Counted from the stretch's first letter, positions 14,825 to 23,541 are shown. The stretch is DNA of 37,062 nt from Candidatus Phycosocius bacilliformis (GCF_003112735.1 NZ_BFBR01000014.1:1-37062), one strand, 5' to 3'. Numbers and translations are program-made. The notes: generated by a model not told the origin, from the sequence alone.

Positions 14825-15931
14825 TTAGGACACGCGCCCCTGCACCAAAGCCTTGCGCAATTCCTGTGTCATTTCATCCATGCGCTTTTCGACCATGGCC
14901 CGCTTTTGCCGACCTTCTTCCTGTGTGGTTAAAACCCCCGCGATCGTATCGATCAGGTCGCGATTGGCTTGCTCCAAGGTCTCAAGGTCAACAATACCGC
15001 GCTGAGATTGCTCCTCGATGGCAATCGCCTGATCCTTCATCATGGAAGACGTTTGACGCAACATCTCATTGGTGGCGTCGGTCACTGCCTTTTGCATGGC
15101 CAGCGCATCTTCCTGACGGCGCAGACCCAGCAAAAGGACCATCTTTTGCTTCCACAAGGGAATGGTCAGACGGGTCGAGGCCTGCAGGCTTTCCACCAAG
15201 GTTTCATCACCAGCCTGGACGATACGGATCTGAGGCAATTGCTGAATGCCGATCTGGCGGGCCTGCTTGAGATAGAAAATGCGCTTTTCCAATCGTTCCA
15301 GCGCTTGCTGGGCATCACGATAGGCTTGGGCTTCAATCAGACCGTCGCCGGTCAATTGGGCTTCATCGGCGATGGTTTTGAGTTCTGGCAGACGGGTTGC
15401 CTTGATCTCGTCAGCAAACGCTTCCCCTGCTTCAATATAAGCAGTCAATTGCGCAATCGAGGCAGCGGTCTGCTCGTGCAAATCATCAAGAACCGCAATG
15501 TCACGCCGCAGGCCGTCCTTGCGCTTTTCAAGCTGAATGGCAATGGCGTCGATCTGGCTTGCGACATCTTCAAACTTGCCCTTGAACTTTTCAATTTCGG
15601 CGCGGGCACCGCCAAACAATTTGCCGAAAAAGCCCTTCTTCTGCATGGCAGCCGGATCAAGCCCTTTGGCCTTGGCAATAATATCGGTCAAAAGGCGGCC
15701 GGTATCGCCCAATTCGCGGTTCTGGGTCTGGGCCAAAATCCGATCGGCATAGGCGACCACATTGCGTTGGGCATTGTCACCAAATGTGGCGATAGACGCC
15801 CGGTCATCCAATGACAATTGACCGCGAATTCGCACCAAATCCTTGGATTCAACTTTGATCTCAGGGAGAATAGCTTCCGGGGCGACGGTTTCTGTCACCG
15901 TTGCCTTGCCCTCATTTGCGTCATCACTCAT
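14825..15931 (-). CDS. telA: TelA-family toxic anion resistance protein
   Basis: This 368-residue protein belongs to the TelA/KlaA family linked with tellurite and other toxic-anion resistance. It is almost entirely alpha-helical, with long coiled-coil-like stretches (residues ~100-215 and 290-365). Family markers are GFFGKLFGGA, the IFYLKQARQIGIQQLPQIRIVQ region in outline, and LVESLQASTRLTIPLWKQKM. No signal peptide or membrane segment is seen, so it is cytoplasmic. ATG 15931 follows a GGAGG about 12 bases upstream. It is the first gene of an operon with two XpaC-like membrane proteins, a partnership known from many bacteria. The molecular mechanism is unknown. Confidence 0.88.
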   Translation of the reverse strand: MSDDANEGKATVTETVAPEAILPEIKVESKDLVRIRGQLSLDDRASIATFGDNAQRNVVAYADRILAQTQNRELGDTGRLLTDIIAKAKGLDPAAMQKKGFFGKLFGGARAEIEKFKGKFEDVASQIDAIAIQLEKRKDGLRRDIAVLDDLHEQTAASIAQLTAYIEAGEAFADEIKATRLPELKTIADEAQLTGDGLIEAQAYRDAQQALERLEKRIFYLKQARQIGIQQLPQIRIVQAGDETLVESLQASTRLTIPLWKQKMVLLLGLRRQEDALAMQKAVTDATNEMLRQTSSMMKDQAIAIEEQSQRGIVDLETLEQANRDLIDTIAGVLTTQEEGRQKRAMVEKRMDEMTQELRKALVQGRVS

Positions 15932-16096
15932 CGGCCTGAAGCCTCCTCATCAACCCTGATCCCGCGCCATTTCAAGGCCAGAACTTCGCCTATTTAAGAG
16001 TATCGGCTCGTTTTCGCACTAGCTTGCTTGAAAATTTGCAGTATTGGCTGCCGGAGCGCCAATGATGATTGCACCTTCGCCACCCCATAGGCGGGA

Positions 16097-17221
16097 TTAA
16101 GCCCGATTGAGCGTCAAGGGCTGGCTTAGCCCCTCAACCACGCGCCCGTTCAATTCCAGTAACGTGCGCTTGCGATCACCCTTGCGCTTAAGACCCCAGT
16201 CAAAAAAGATCGAGGCCGCAGCAATGGTCGCAGCCAAGGGTCGGGCCTCGCGTGGCTGGCTCTTGCCAGAGCGACCACCGGGGGCAGGACAGCCAATCAA
16301 TCCGCCAAAATGAGTGGTCTGCACGGGCAAAGCCAAAGTCAACAGATTGCTGCCGGGTGCGCCGATGGGCAGGCCTGATGCCGCACCAGCTACCAGCGCC
16401 AAGGTGCCTTGATCACCAGCACCGCTCCGCAGACGACCCGCGGACGGCGTTGTACTGGGGAAGAGCGCAAAAGCAGCCATGATCCGACCATCCCGGCCTT
16501 GATCAGCGCGGCCGCCTTCAACGCCCCATCCCGCCAGATGCAACGCTTTCCAAGCGCCTGTTCCATGACCGCTGATCCCAACCCGACTGGCATCCACACG
16601 GTTGGCGCGCGGCCCCAGCACTTTGGCGGCTTCCCCAATTTGATCAATAAGGAATTGCGTCTCGGCCAAACCCGCTTGGCCGGTGGCATGATCGGCGACG
16701 GTCGTTGCACCGCTGCGGCCCATGGTGTTCGACTGTTGCAGCATAGGATCGACGGCCATGACGAAATAGCCCGACGCCGCTAGCCCACCGATAAAGGCAT
16801 CATACATCGCCCCGCTACATTCCTGATCGGGACAGAAAACGATCAGCGGCATGCGGTCAAACACCGTCACGGGATAGGCCAATCGCGCCCGGCACATCAT
16901 GCCAGTTGGCGTGGATAAAGAAAAATCGGTCATACGGGCGGCAACCACACCCGTTGAGGCTTCATAGACTGTCTCAAAACTGTCCCGACCCCGGTTGAGC
17001 CAAGACAAAGGATTGAGACCACGCTCCTCGGATCGAGCCGAGGGCGCAGCACCCAAGGCCATTGACGGCCCCAAAGCACCCAAAGCGCAGCCGCCAACCC
17101 CCAGCGCGATCACCTCGCGCCGCGCCAGGCCATGACATCTCAGAGGGCCAAAAGGCTTGTTTGCAGTTTGAATCTGGTTGTCTGAGCTTGTGGTTGCTGG
17201 CAGATCTGTCGTCGCACGCAT
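16097..17221 (-). CDS. Tat-exported alpha/beta-hydrolase-like protein without the nucleophile serine
   Basis: This 374-residue protein has a twin-arginine signal (LARREVIALGVGGCALGALG, RR at 34-35) and an alpha/beta-hydrolase body of the dienelactone hydrolase/PAF-acetylhydrolase-II kind. The strand before the first loop (MPLIVFCPDQECSG) and the second (SGYFVMAVDP) fit the fold. The nucleophile elbow reads GISGHGTGAW: where relatives have GHS followed by any residue and G, position 220 is glycine, coded by GGA. The usual HG oxyanion pair after the first strand is also missing (PDQEC). It may be a non-catalytic relative or use another residue. The next serine, S217, is three positions off. The N-terminal extension before the signal is longer than usual, so a later start is possible, but no in-frame ATG lies between. 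Confidence 0.65.
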   Translation of the reverse strand: MRATTDLPATTSSDNQIQTANKPFGPLRCHGLARREVIALGVGGCALGALGPSMALGAAPSARSEERGLNPLSWLNRGRDSFETVYEASTGVVAARMTDFSLSTPTGMMCRARLAYPVTVFDRMPLIVFCPDQECSGAMYDAFIGGLAASGYFVMAVDPMLQQSNTMGRSGATTVADHATGQAGLAETQFLIDQIGEAAKVLGPRANRVDASRVGISGHGTGAWKALHLAGWGVEGGRADQGRDGRIMAAFALFPSTTPSAGRLRSGAGDQGTLALVAGAASGLPIGAPGSNLLTLALPVQTTHFGGLIGCPAPGGRSGKSQPREARPLAATIAAASIFFDWGLKRKGDRKRTLLELNGRVVEGLSQPLTLNRA

Positions 17222-17519
17222 GTCTTTACTACACCCTCAATCCGGCCCCGTGTCCAGCCACCTGGACCGTAAAGCCCCAAGTTGGCGCAGAGCCAAAGTT
17301 TGTGGCCGCAGCGAAGCGCTGGTCAATTGCCATCTAGCCAAAAGAGGCAATTTGCGCTCAATTAGTCGTGATGATGATGAAAGGAAGTCTGATGATTTGC
17401 CTGACTGCGAGATGAACACGCCTTCAGACCATGCCCTGTCATGCCCAGAAAGTCTTCCCAACACCTCATCCCTCCCCAGCCACATCAAGTGGCAACCAAA
17501 CAAAAAGATGCTCTTCACC
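17222..17519. other. Divergent promoter interval before the tolC-like gene
   Basis: These ~298 bases separate the Tat-protein gene (-) from the TolC-like gene (+). The forward frame stays open through it, but the encoded stretch is unlike an outer-membrane protein and precedes the signal peptide, so it is treated as non-coding. No clear hexamers or operators were recognised. Confidence 0.4.
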
Positions 17520-18995
17520 ATGAAAAAAATAGAAAACGCCGCTCTTTTCGCTTTGGGTCTCGTAGCTTTTGCGGCCCATACCACGCCCTCAATTGCCCAG
17601 ACTTTGCCTGAAGCGGTCACGTTGGCTTTGCAGACCAATCCCGGCCTAGAGGCCCAACGTGCCAGCTTGCGTGCGCTCGGTCAGCGCCGCGTTCAAGCCA
17701 ATGCGCAGCGCCGGATGACCATAGCCGGTGAAGCCACCTATGCTGATCAGACCGCTTGGACACGCTCGATCAATTCTGCTGGGGTGATCTCGGGCCGAAT
17801 TGAAAGCAACACCACACCCACAACCTATGGCATTACGGCGTCACAACCGATCTGGCTGGCCGGACGGGTTAAAGCCGCCATGAGCCTTGCAGATGCTCAG
17901 ATTGCCCAAGCCGACGCCCGTCTGGCGGCCAGCGAATTGGCGGTGATGCGCGATGTTGTCATCGCCTACGCAGATTTGCGGCGGGATTTGCGAGCCTTGG
18001 AGATTCGCCGCCAGAATCTGGCAACGCTCAATCGCCAATTGGAAGCAGTGCGCGCCCGCTTTGACGTTGGTGACGTTACCAAAACCGATGTTGCCCAAGT
18101 TGAAGCCCGCCAGGCGGCGAGCAAAACGGCACTCGCAGCCGCCGAAGCCGCCGTTGATGCCAGTAGATCGGCGATTGAACGGCTGATCGGACAGGCTCCA
18201 ACGATCCTGACACCTGAGATCAAGGAAGTGGTCGGTCCTGGCAGCCTCGATCAGGCTTTGGTCTTGGCCCGCGCCAATAATCCAGACTTGGCTGCCATCC
18301 GGCTTGGCGAGACCATTGCTTTGGCCGGGGCCAAAGTGATTGAAGCCGAGAACCGCCCACGACTGACCGTACAAGCAAGCCAAGGGTGGGGCGAGAATTC
18401 CAGTTTTGATGGTAATCGCAGTGGCAGTACAGCCATTACGGCCCGCTTGAGCGTGCCAATCTTTACCGGCGGTCTGGTCAGTTCGCGTGTCACAGAAGCT
18501 CTCGGCAATGCCAATGCCGCGCGATATTCAGCAGTGGATGGTGAACGGCAGATTTCCGAGCGCACAACCAATGCTTGGAACCAGATCAAGATCGCCCGCA
18601 TCGCTGTTGCCGCCTCAGCTGAGCAAGTCAAAGCCGCCCAAATTGCCTTTGATGGGGCAGAACTTGAGCAATCGGTTGGTCTGCGGACGACGCTGGATGT
18701 CCTGATCCAGCAACAGGAATTGCTGGAAGCCCAATTGGCCGAAGCCCGTGCGATCCGCGATTTGCAAGCTGCCACCATTGCACTGGCTGCAATTACCGGC
18801 AATCTCAAACCTGCTGACCTCGAGGCGACAAGCGCGACGGTGAAAAAGCCGGCGACGGTTTGGCCAACCCCGCCAGAAGTGCCTTTGATGGCCGTAGAAA
18901 CCGCGTTGTCAGTGGTGCCGCTGCCCAGTGTGGTATCGCAAAAGGCCGCAGATCGGGCGGGTGGTCGGCCCCAAACTGCACCACCCAAGAAGTGA
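17520..18995 (+). CDS. TolC-family outer-membrane channel
   Basis: This 491-residue protein is an outer-membrane efflux protein forming the exit duct of type I secretion or RND/ABC efflux systems. A signal peptide (KKIENAALFALGLVAFAAH, cleavage likely after SIAQ) is followed by two repeats of the OEP domain. Each has an aromatic-rich beta hairpin (YADQTAWTRSI and SQGWGENSSFDG) and long alanine-rich coiled helices. GDVTKTDVAQVEARQA and VGLRTTLDVLIQQQELLEAQ are the paired helix motifs typical of TolC. The C-terminal tail (about 60 residues rich in Pro, Lys, Val) is unstructured. ATG 17520 begins a good signal peptide; ATG 17508 is four codons earlier and equally possible. No inner-membrane pump partner is adjacent, so the transported substrate is unknown. 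Confidence 0.88.
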   Translation: MKKIENAALFALGLVAFAAHTTPSIAQTLPEAVTLALQTNPGLEAQRASLRALGQRRVQANAQRRMTIAGEATYADQTAWTRSINSAGVISGRIESNTTPTTYGITASQPIWLAGRVKAAMSLADAQIAQADARLAASELAVMRDVVIAYADLRRDLRALEIRRQNLATLNRQLEAVRARFDVGDVTKTDVAQVEARQAASKTALAAAEAAVDASRSAIERLIGQAPTILTPEIKEVVGPGSLDQALVLARANNPDLAAIRLGETIALAGAKVIEAENRPRLTVQASQGWGENSSFDGNRSGSTAITARLSVPIFTGGLVSSRVTEALGNANAARYSAVDGERQISERTTNAWNQIKIARIAVAASAEQVKAAQIAFDGAELEQSVGLRTTLDVLIQQQELLEAQLAEARAIRDLQAATIALAAITGNLKPADLEATSATVKKPATVWPTPPEVPLMAVETALSVVPLPSVVSQKAADRAGGRPQTAPPKK

Positions 18996-19051
18996 TCGGT
19001 ACGTCAATTTTCCGCTTCTCTTTTGGCGGGAAATAGGTCAGAGGTAATGCT

Positions 19052-20134
19052 ATGGTCCGCCCGCTTCACACCAAGCTTTCCTCTGACGTGTCGCTCAACC
19101 CAGCTGCAGACGCGCTTAGTTTATTGCATGCGACCGCCTGTCAAATCGACGGGGCGGGGCGGCTGACCTGGATCGACCCAACTAAAGCTTGCTTGTTTCT
19201 GCAATCTTCCCAACCACCAAGCCATTTTGATGAATTGGACTTGGCGGTTGAGGGGGCCGCATTTCAAGCCTTACGGCGGGGCCATCCAGTTCGGATCCGC
19301 CGTCCCTCCAATCTGGAGGTGATTGCCAATGTTGCGCAACAGATCATCGTATTCCGTGAAATTACGGCCTTGCCACCCGAATATGTCCCCCATGTTCCAC
19401 GGGCAGCAAATGATCCTGAGGCCTTGATGCTGAAATCGGCTTTGGCCGACAATCGCATGTGTCTGTTTCGCCAGCCCATTATTTCAAGCGCCGACAATCA
19501 GGTGGTGCGCTGGGAGTGTCTATCCCGCTTGATCCAAGTCGATGGTCGCATTGTTGGGCCGGTGGAATTCATTCCCGCCGCAGAACGGGCCGGTTTGGTT
19601 GGGGAATTAGATATTGAAACGCTCAATCTGGCTTTGAGCGCGCTCACACGGGAACAAGATACGCAATTGGCGATCAATGTGTCGGCCGGCACGATCGCGG
19701 ATGCAGCCGCCTGTGGGGATTATCTGGAAATCCTCGGCCATAATCAGGCGATCTCAAACCGGCTGACTGTTGAAATCACAGAGTCGATTGCCATACACGA
19801 TCTGGATGCTGCCGCCCGCTTTGGTCAATCCGTCCGCTCTGCGGGTGCCCGCTTGGCATTGGACGATTTTGGCGAAGGGCATACATCATTCCGCTCGATC
19901 CGGGCCTTGCCACTCGATGAGATCAAAATCGATGGGGCCTATGTCCAAAACATTGAATCCAGAGACGATAGCCGTGCTTTCGTAATCGCCATCGACCAAT
20001 TGGCCCGTGGTCTTGGCATGGAAACGGTTGCCGAGCGGGTTGAAACGGCGGAGGAAGCCGAAGCCCTGCGTGAGATTGGTGTCATCGGCCAACAGGGCTA
20101 TTTTTACGGCAAACCCCGCTCTACAGGAAAATGA
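19052..20134 (+). CDS. EAL-domain cyclic-di-GMP phosphodiesterase
   Basis: This 360-residue protein has an N-terminal region (~1-120, possibly PAS-like, without clear motif) and a full EAL domain (~125-355), which hydrolyses c-di-GMP to pGpG. The catalytic residues are in place: E155 in ECL (the EAL signature itself, with Cys for Ala), N209 in INVSAG, E241 in EITES, D271-D272 in DDFGEG, K292 in IKID, E328/E331 in AERVE and Q348. No GGDEF domain, membrane segment or receiver is present, so it is probably cytoplasmic and active, with the N-domain sensing an unknown input. The ATG at 19052 follows GAGG at seven bases. The gene lies about 3.5 kb from the chemotaxis operon, and c-di-GMP often governs motility in these bacteria. 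Confidence 0.9.
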   Translation: MVRPLHTKLSSDVSLNPAADALSLLHATACQIDGAGRLTWIDPTKACLFLQSSQPPSHFDELDLAVEGAAFQALRRGHPVRIRRPSNLEVIANVAQQIIVFREITALPPEYVPHVPRAANDPEALMLKSALADNRMCLFRQPIISSADNQVVRWECLSRLIQVDGRIVGPVEFIPAAERAGLVGELDIETLNLALSALTREQDTQLAINVSAGTIADAAACGDYLEILGHNQAISNRLTVEITESIAIHDLDAAARFGQSVRSAGARLALDDFGEGHTSFRSIRALPLDEIKIDGAYVQNIESRDDSRAFVIAIDQLARGLGMETVAERVETAEEAEALREIGVIGQQGYFYGKPRSTGK

Positions 20135-20166
20135 TCCCTCGAAATCAGGGATGATCAGCGGTTTTT
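20134..20166 (+). terminator. Possible terminator after the EAL gene
   Basis: ATCCCT at 20134-20139 pairs with AGGGAT at 20147-20152 around a CGAAATC loop, directly after the stop. TTTTTT occurs only nine bases further on (20161-20166), so the terminator is weak or incomplete. Confidence 0.35.
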
Positions 20167-20263
20167 TGGAATAATCATGCGCAGATCGGGCGAAGATTCG
20201 TCTTTGCCTTCCTGCGGCTGTGCGCTATGTCATGCTGCAGATGCGAAATCAGAGGGTCTCACC

Positions 20264-21943
20264 ATGAACGCCGCCACACCCAAGCTTCACTTGGAATTGT
20301 CGCCAGTCACCGTCCCTGCTCTTCTGGCAGAAGCGGCAAATGCTTTGGAACCAATCAAGGCTGCCGCCCTTGCCTTTGTGCGCGCACGCGTGGCGCCTGC
20401 TGGCAAGATTGACCGCAAGCTGATTGATGTTGAGCAACATATTGTTCACGGCTTGGCATGGGTGACGACCTATGTCGAAACCTTGCGGGAAGTGGCCAAT
20501 TGGGCGCAGGCACTGCAAAGCAACAACCAGTTTGGCCAGACTGAAAGCGCCTTATCCTGCCTGTTGTTTGCCCATTATCTTGGCGACCTCAAAGGTGGGA
20601 TCGCCATGAATCAGGGCGAGACGATTCGCCCCAGCGAATTGGGTCTTGAGGATGTGGTGGCTGATGCTTTGTCCGGCCCTGCCGCCGTCGCGCTTTTGGG
20701 GGCTGGAACCCAAGAACTGAAGACCCAAGCAGCCGATCTTGTCGCTCAAGCCCAAGGCAAGGGGACGATTGAGGCCACCGGACTTGATGAGACCTATGAA
20801 ATGATCCGCGACACATTCCGCCGCTTTGGGCAGGAAAAAGTCGCCCCCTATGCCCATGGTTGGCATTTGGCCGATGAATTAATCCCCATGCCGGTCGTCA
20901 CCGAGATGGGGGATCTGGGCGTGTTTGGCCTGACCATTCCGGAAGAATATGGCGGCTCGGGCATGGGCAAGACTGCCATGTGTGTGGTGTCAGAAGAATT
21001 GTCGCGCGCCTATATCGGTGTGGGGTCGTTGGGGACACGCTCAGAAATTGCCGCCGAACTCATTCTCAATGGCGGGACCGAGGCGCAGAAGCAGACTTGG
21101 CTGCCCAAGATTGCCAGCGCGGAAATCCTCCCAACTGCGGTTTTCACCGAGCCGAATACAGGTTCAGACCTTGGGGCTTTACGGACCCGCGGGGAGAATA
21201 AGGGCACACATTGGGAAATCACGGGAAACAAGACGTGGATCACCCATGCCGCGCGGGCCGACTTGATGACGCTTTTGGCCAGAACCAAACCTGAGACCAC
21301 GAATTTCTCTGGCTTGTCCATGTTTCTGGCAACCAAGCCGCGCGGCACCGACGACACGCCCTTCCCAGCAGAAGGCATGACTGGTGGCGAGATCGAAGTT
21401 CTGGGCTATCGCGGCATGAAGGAATATGAGCTGGGCTTTGATGGCTTTAAAGTTGACTCCGACAACCTGCTCGGGGGCGTTGAAGGCATGGGGTTCAAGC
21501 ATCTCATGGCGACCTTTGAGAGTGCGCGCATTCAGACCGCTGCACGCGCCATCGGTGTTGCCCAAAATGCTTTGGATCTGGGCTTGAGTTATGCGCTCGA
21601 CCGGCAACAATTCGGCGTTGCCATCTTCAGCTTTCCGCGTGTCCACAACAAGCTGGTACAAATGGCTGCCGAAATCCTTGGTGCGCGCCAACTCACGTAT
21701 TTTGCCGCCCGCCAGAAAGATGAAGACAAGCGCTGCGACCTCGAAGCAGGCATGGCCAAGCTGTTGGCCGCACGTGTTGCCTGGGCAGCAGCTGACAATG
21801 CGCTCCAAATCCATGGTGGCAATGGCTTTGCCTTGGAATATCCTGTGAGCCGCGTGCTGCAGGACGCCCGTATCCTCAACATCTTTGAAGGGGCTGGCGA
21901 AATCCAAGCCCAAGTCATCGCCCGACGTTTGCTGGAAGACTGA
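20264..21943 (+). CDS. mcd: Acyl-CoA dehydrogenase, (2S)-methylsuccinyl-CoA dehydrogenase-like
   Basis: This 559-residue flavoprotein has a C-terminal acyl-CoA dehydrogenase fold (from ~residue 180). FTEPNTGSDLG is the FAD/substrate loop, DRQQFGVAI and IHGGNGFALEYPVSR are conserved helices, and the catalytic glutamate is in IFEGAGEIQ. A ~170-residue N-terminal helical extension (VEQHIVHGLAWVTTYVETLR, GGIAMNQGE) is unlike ordinary 380-residue family members and resembles methylsuccinyl-CoA dehydrogenase. That enzyme converts (2S)-methylsuccinyl-CoA to mesaconyl-CoA in the ethylmalonyl-CoA pathway for C2 assimilation. ATG 20264 has AGAGGG seven bases before it; an ATG at 20177 would add 29 Cys-rich residues. 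No other pathway gene (ccr, ecm, mch) is in the window, so the specific name is tentative; the dehydrogenase class is firm. Confidence 0.72.
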   Translation: MNAATPKLHLELSPVTVPALLAEAANALEPIKAAALAFVRARVAPAGKIDRKLIDVEQHIVHGLAWVTTYVETLREVANWAQALQSNNQFGQTESALSCLLFAHYLGDLKGGIAMNQGETIRPSELGLEDVVADALSGPAAVALLGAGTQELKTQAADLVAQAQGKGTIEATGLDETYEMIRDTFRRFGQEKVAPYAHGWHLADELIPMPVVTEMGDLGVFGLTIPEEYGGSGMGKTAMCVVSEELSRAYIGVGSLGTRSEIAAELILNGGTEAQKQTWLPKIASAEILPTAVFTEPNTGSDLGALRTRGENKGTHWEITGNKTWITHAARADLMTLLARTKPETTNFSGLSMFLATKPRGTDDTPFPAEGMTGGEIEVLGYRGMKEYELGFDGFKVDSDNLLGGVEGMGFKHLMATFESARIQTAARAIGVAQNALDLGLSYALDRQQFGVAIFSFPRVHNKLVQMAAEILGARQLTYFAARQKDEDKRCDLEAGMAKLLAARVAWAAADNALQIHGGNGFALEYPVSRVLQDARILNIFEGAGEIQAQVIARRLLED

Positions 21944-21962
21944 CACCAGAGGCCCAACCACG

Positions 21963-22000
21963 AAAAAGGCCGCGACCTGTTGCGGGCGCGGCCTTTAGCT
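21963..22000. terminator. Bidirectional terminator between the dehydrogenase gene and gcrA
   Basis: GGCCGCG at 21968-21974 pairs with CGCGGCC at 21987-21993, extended by flanking AAA/TTT pairs. The plus strand continues TTTAGCTTT and the minus strand TTTTTCG. It lies 20 bases after the plus-strand dehydrogenase gene and 82 bases beyond the minus-strand gcrA stop, so it can serve both. Confidence 0.8.
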
Positions 22001-22081
22001 TTGGCTCATTTATAAAGAGCGTGCGCCCTGGACGGATCAAGCCAAGGCACCGCGCAGCGCCGTCAGAAGCGGCATGAAGCC

Positions 22082-22645
22082 TTAGAAATTGGCCAGTCGG
22101 GCAAGACGGCGTACTTCTGAGGCCGCGCGATCTTCTTTGCTACCACCGCCCTGACGACGGTTGATCGCAGGCTGAAATGCAATCGCAGCATGCTCGGTGC
22201 AATAGACAGCCCCGGTCGCACAATGGGCCCCGCAGAAGCCGAAATCTGGATCGCCGGGATCGCCGATGGGCCATTTGCACATATTGCTGCCAAGCTGCAG
22301 CACCCCGATCAGATCACCTGACTTTTGTGGCGTCGACACCGGCTTGCTGGGCTTCACGATCGGGGCCGGGGCAGCCGGTGCCAAGGCTTTCACAGCCGAT
22401 TCAACCTTAGCCGCCACATGTGGCGGGACAACCAGAACTGGACGGGTCCGTGCGGTTGGAACCGGAATGCGCTTGACGGGCCTTGACGGCGCAGCCCGAC
22501 CAGCCAATCCCAGACGATGCACCTTGCCGATCACCGCATTGCGCGTAACACCGCCCAATTGCTTGGCGATCTGGCTGGCAGAAAGGCCATCTGTCCACAA
22601 CTTCTTGAGGAGTGTGACGCGATCATCCGTCCAGCCATTGGTCAT
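22082..22645 (-). CDS. gcrA: Cell-cycle regulator GcrA
   Basis: GcrA is a sigma70-binding regulator that, in Caulobacter, activates promoters with methylated GANTC sites and links transcription to CcrM methylation. This 187-residue protein has the GcrA N-terminal helix-turn-helix (GWTDDRVTLLKKLW, then SASQIAKQLGGVTRNAVIGKVHRLGL, residues 4-47). A Pro/Ala-rich linker follows (~52-110). The sigma-interacting C-terminal part has CKWPIGDPGDPDFGFCGA and AVYCTEHAA (~124-156), and the cysteines may bind metal. It is slightly longer than the Caulobacter protein (173). ATG 22645 is chosen because GGGGG lies six bases before it; an ATG four codons upstream has none. It is divergent from chpT, sharing a 260-bp control region, which places two cell-cycle regulators together. 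Confidence 0.93.
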   Translation of the reverse strand: MTNGWTDDRVTLLKKLWTDGLSASQIAKQLGGVTRNAVIGKVHRLGLAGRAAPSRPVKRIPVPTARTRPVLVVPPHVAAKVESAVKALAPAAPAPIVKPSKPVSTPQKSGDLIGVLQLGSNMCKWPIGDPGDPDFGFCGAHCATGAVYCTEHAAIAFQPAINRRQGGGSKEDRAASEVRRLARLANF

Positions 22646-22884
22646 GCAAGCCCCCATATCTTGTTATGCCACCATCTCGGCGGCCGATTAAATACCCAGC
22701 CATAGTAGCCATGCGATCACCTAACACAAGGGCTAGTGGTTGGGTTTTCCACAAATATGGGCGCTACTCTACATGTTGATAACACCAGATATAGTATGCG
22801 GCAGGACAGACTGGACGGGCAGGAAAATCGGCCAATGGACCGGCCTTGGGCTTCACTGAGCCAGCCCTATGCGTGTCCTACGCC

Positions 22885-22889
22885 GAATC
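22885..22889. promoter_or_regulatory. GANTC (CcrM-type) methylation site before chpT
   Basis: GAATC at 22885-22889 is the only GANTC I found in the 260-bp gcrA-chpT interval. It lies 17 bases upstream of the chpT start. GANTC is the CcrM methyltransferase target and the sequence at which GcrA acts. A single copy occurs by chance often enough that the role is only suggestive. Confidence 0.35.
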
Positions 22890-22905
22890 GGGGCAGAGAT
22901 ACGTC

Positions 22906-23541
22906 ATGCTCATTGATGCCTCCACACTTGTTGCCCTGATCTCCTCGCGCATTTGCCATGATCTGGTCTCGCCCATTTCGGCCCTGACCACGGCCTTGGA
23001 CATTCTTGATGATGATCATGGTGCGGACATGCGCGACCAAGCGATGGAATTGATCCGCAATTCGGCCGGCCAAGCCGCGGTGAAGCTGGAATATATGCGC
23101 GCGACCTTTGGGGCAGGGACCACAGGCGTGGGCACCGCCGATCTCGGCGAATTACGTGAATTGGCCCGCCGGTTCATCGACAGCCAAAAGCCGGAATTGG
23201 TCTGGACCTTGCCCGTGCAGACCACATCACGTGCGGCAGCTCGCATCTTGATGAATCTGATCCTTGTCGGCCTTGATTGCCTGCCGCGTGGGGGCACATT
23301 GGAAGTGGCCGGACATGAAGAGGATGGAAAACTCACGCTTCATGTGATCGCCACCGGCCCTCGCGCCAGCCTGAAGCCCGCTGTTCGTGCTGGCTTGGCC
23401 GGTGAGTTGCCTGAGGGTGGTTTTGATGGCCGCTCCGTCCAGCCCTATATGGCCTTTTTGACAGCCTCTGCAGCCCGGGCGGAACTGGCTGCCCGCGAAA
23501 GTGACGAGCGCATCGAACTGATTGTGCGTATCAACGCATAA
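22906..23541 (+). CDS. chpT: Histidine phosphotransferase ChpT
   Basis: ChpT passes phosphate from the hybrid kinase CckA to CtrA and CpdR. This 211-residue protein has its dimerisation helix with the phospho-acceptor histidine, H18, in SSRICHDLVSPISAL. A second helix with NSAGQAAVKLEYMRATFG follows. The C-terminal half is shaped like a degenerate HATPase without an ATP-binding G-box (RILMNLILVGLDCLPRGG, then PYMAFLTASAARAELA). That is the ChpT arrangement rather than a kinase. The start ATG 22906 leaves a compact N-terminus; an ATG 60 bases upstream is possible but gives an atypical extension. The gene lies 110 bp before cheA on the same strand, so it may be co-transcribed with the chemotaxis genes or have its own promoter before it. 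Confidence 0.9.
   Translation: MLIDASTLVALISSRICHDLVSPISALTTALDILDDDHGADMRDQAMELIRNSAGQAAVKLEYMRATFGAGTTGVGTADLGELRELARRFIDSQKPELVWTLPVQTTSRAAARILMNLILVGLDCLPRGGTLEVAGHEEDGKLTLHVIATGPRASLKPAVRAGLAGELPEGGFDGRSVQPYMAFLTASAARAELAARESDERIELIVRINA

Noticed and set aside
17178-17519. A 114-residue N-terminal extension of the TolC-like protein
   Set aside because: The signal peptide begins at 17520 and an exported protein needs it at its N-terminus; the extension has no family resemblance.
22643-22657. The upstream ATG of gcrA at 22657
   Set aside because: It has no ribosome binding site before it, whereas GGGGG precedes the ATG at 22645 and the family begins there.
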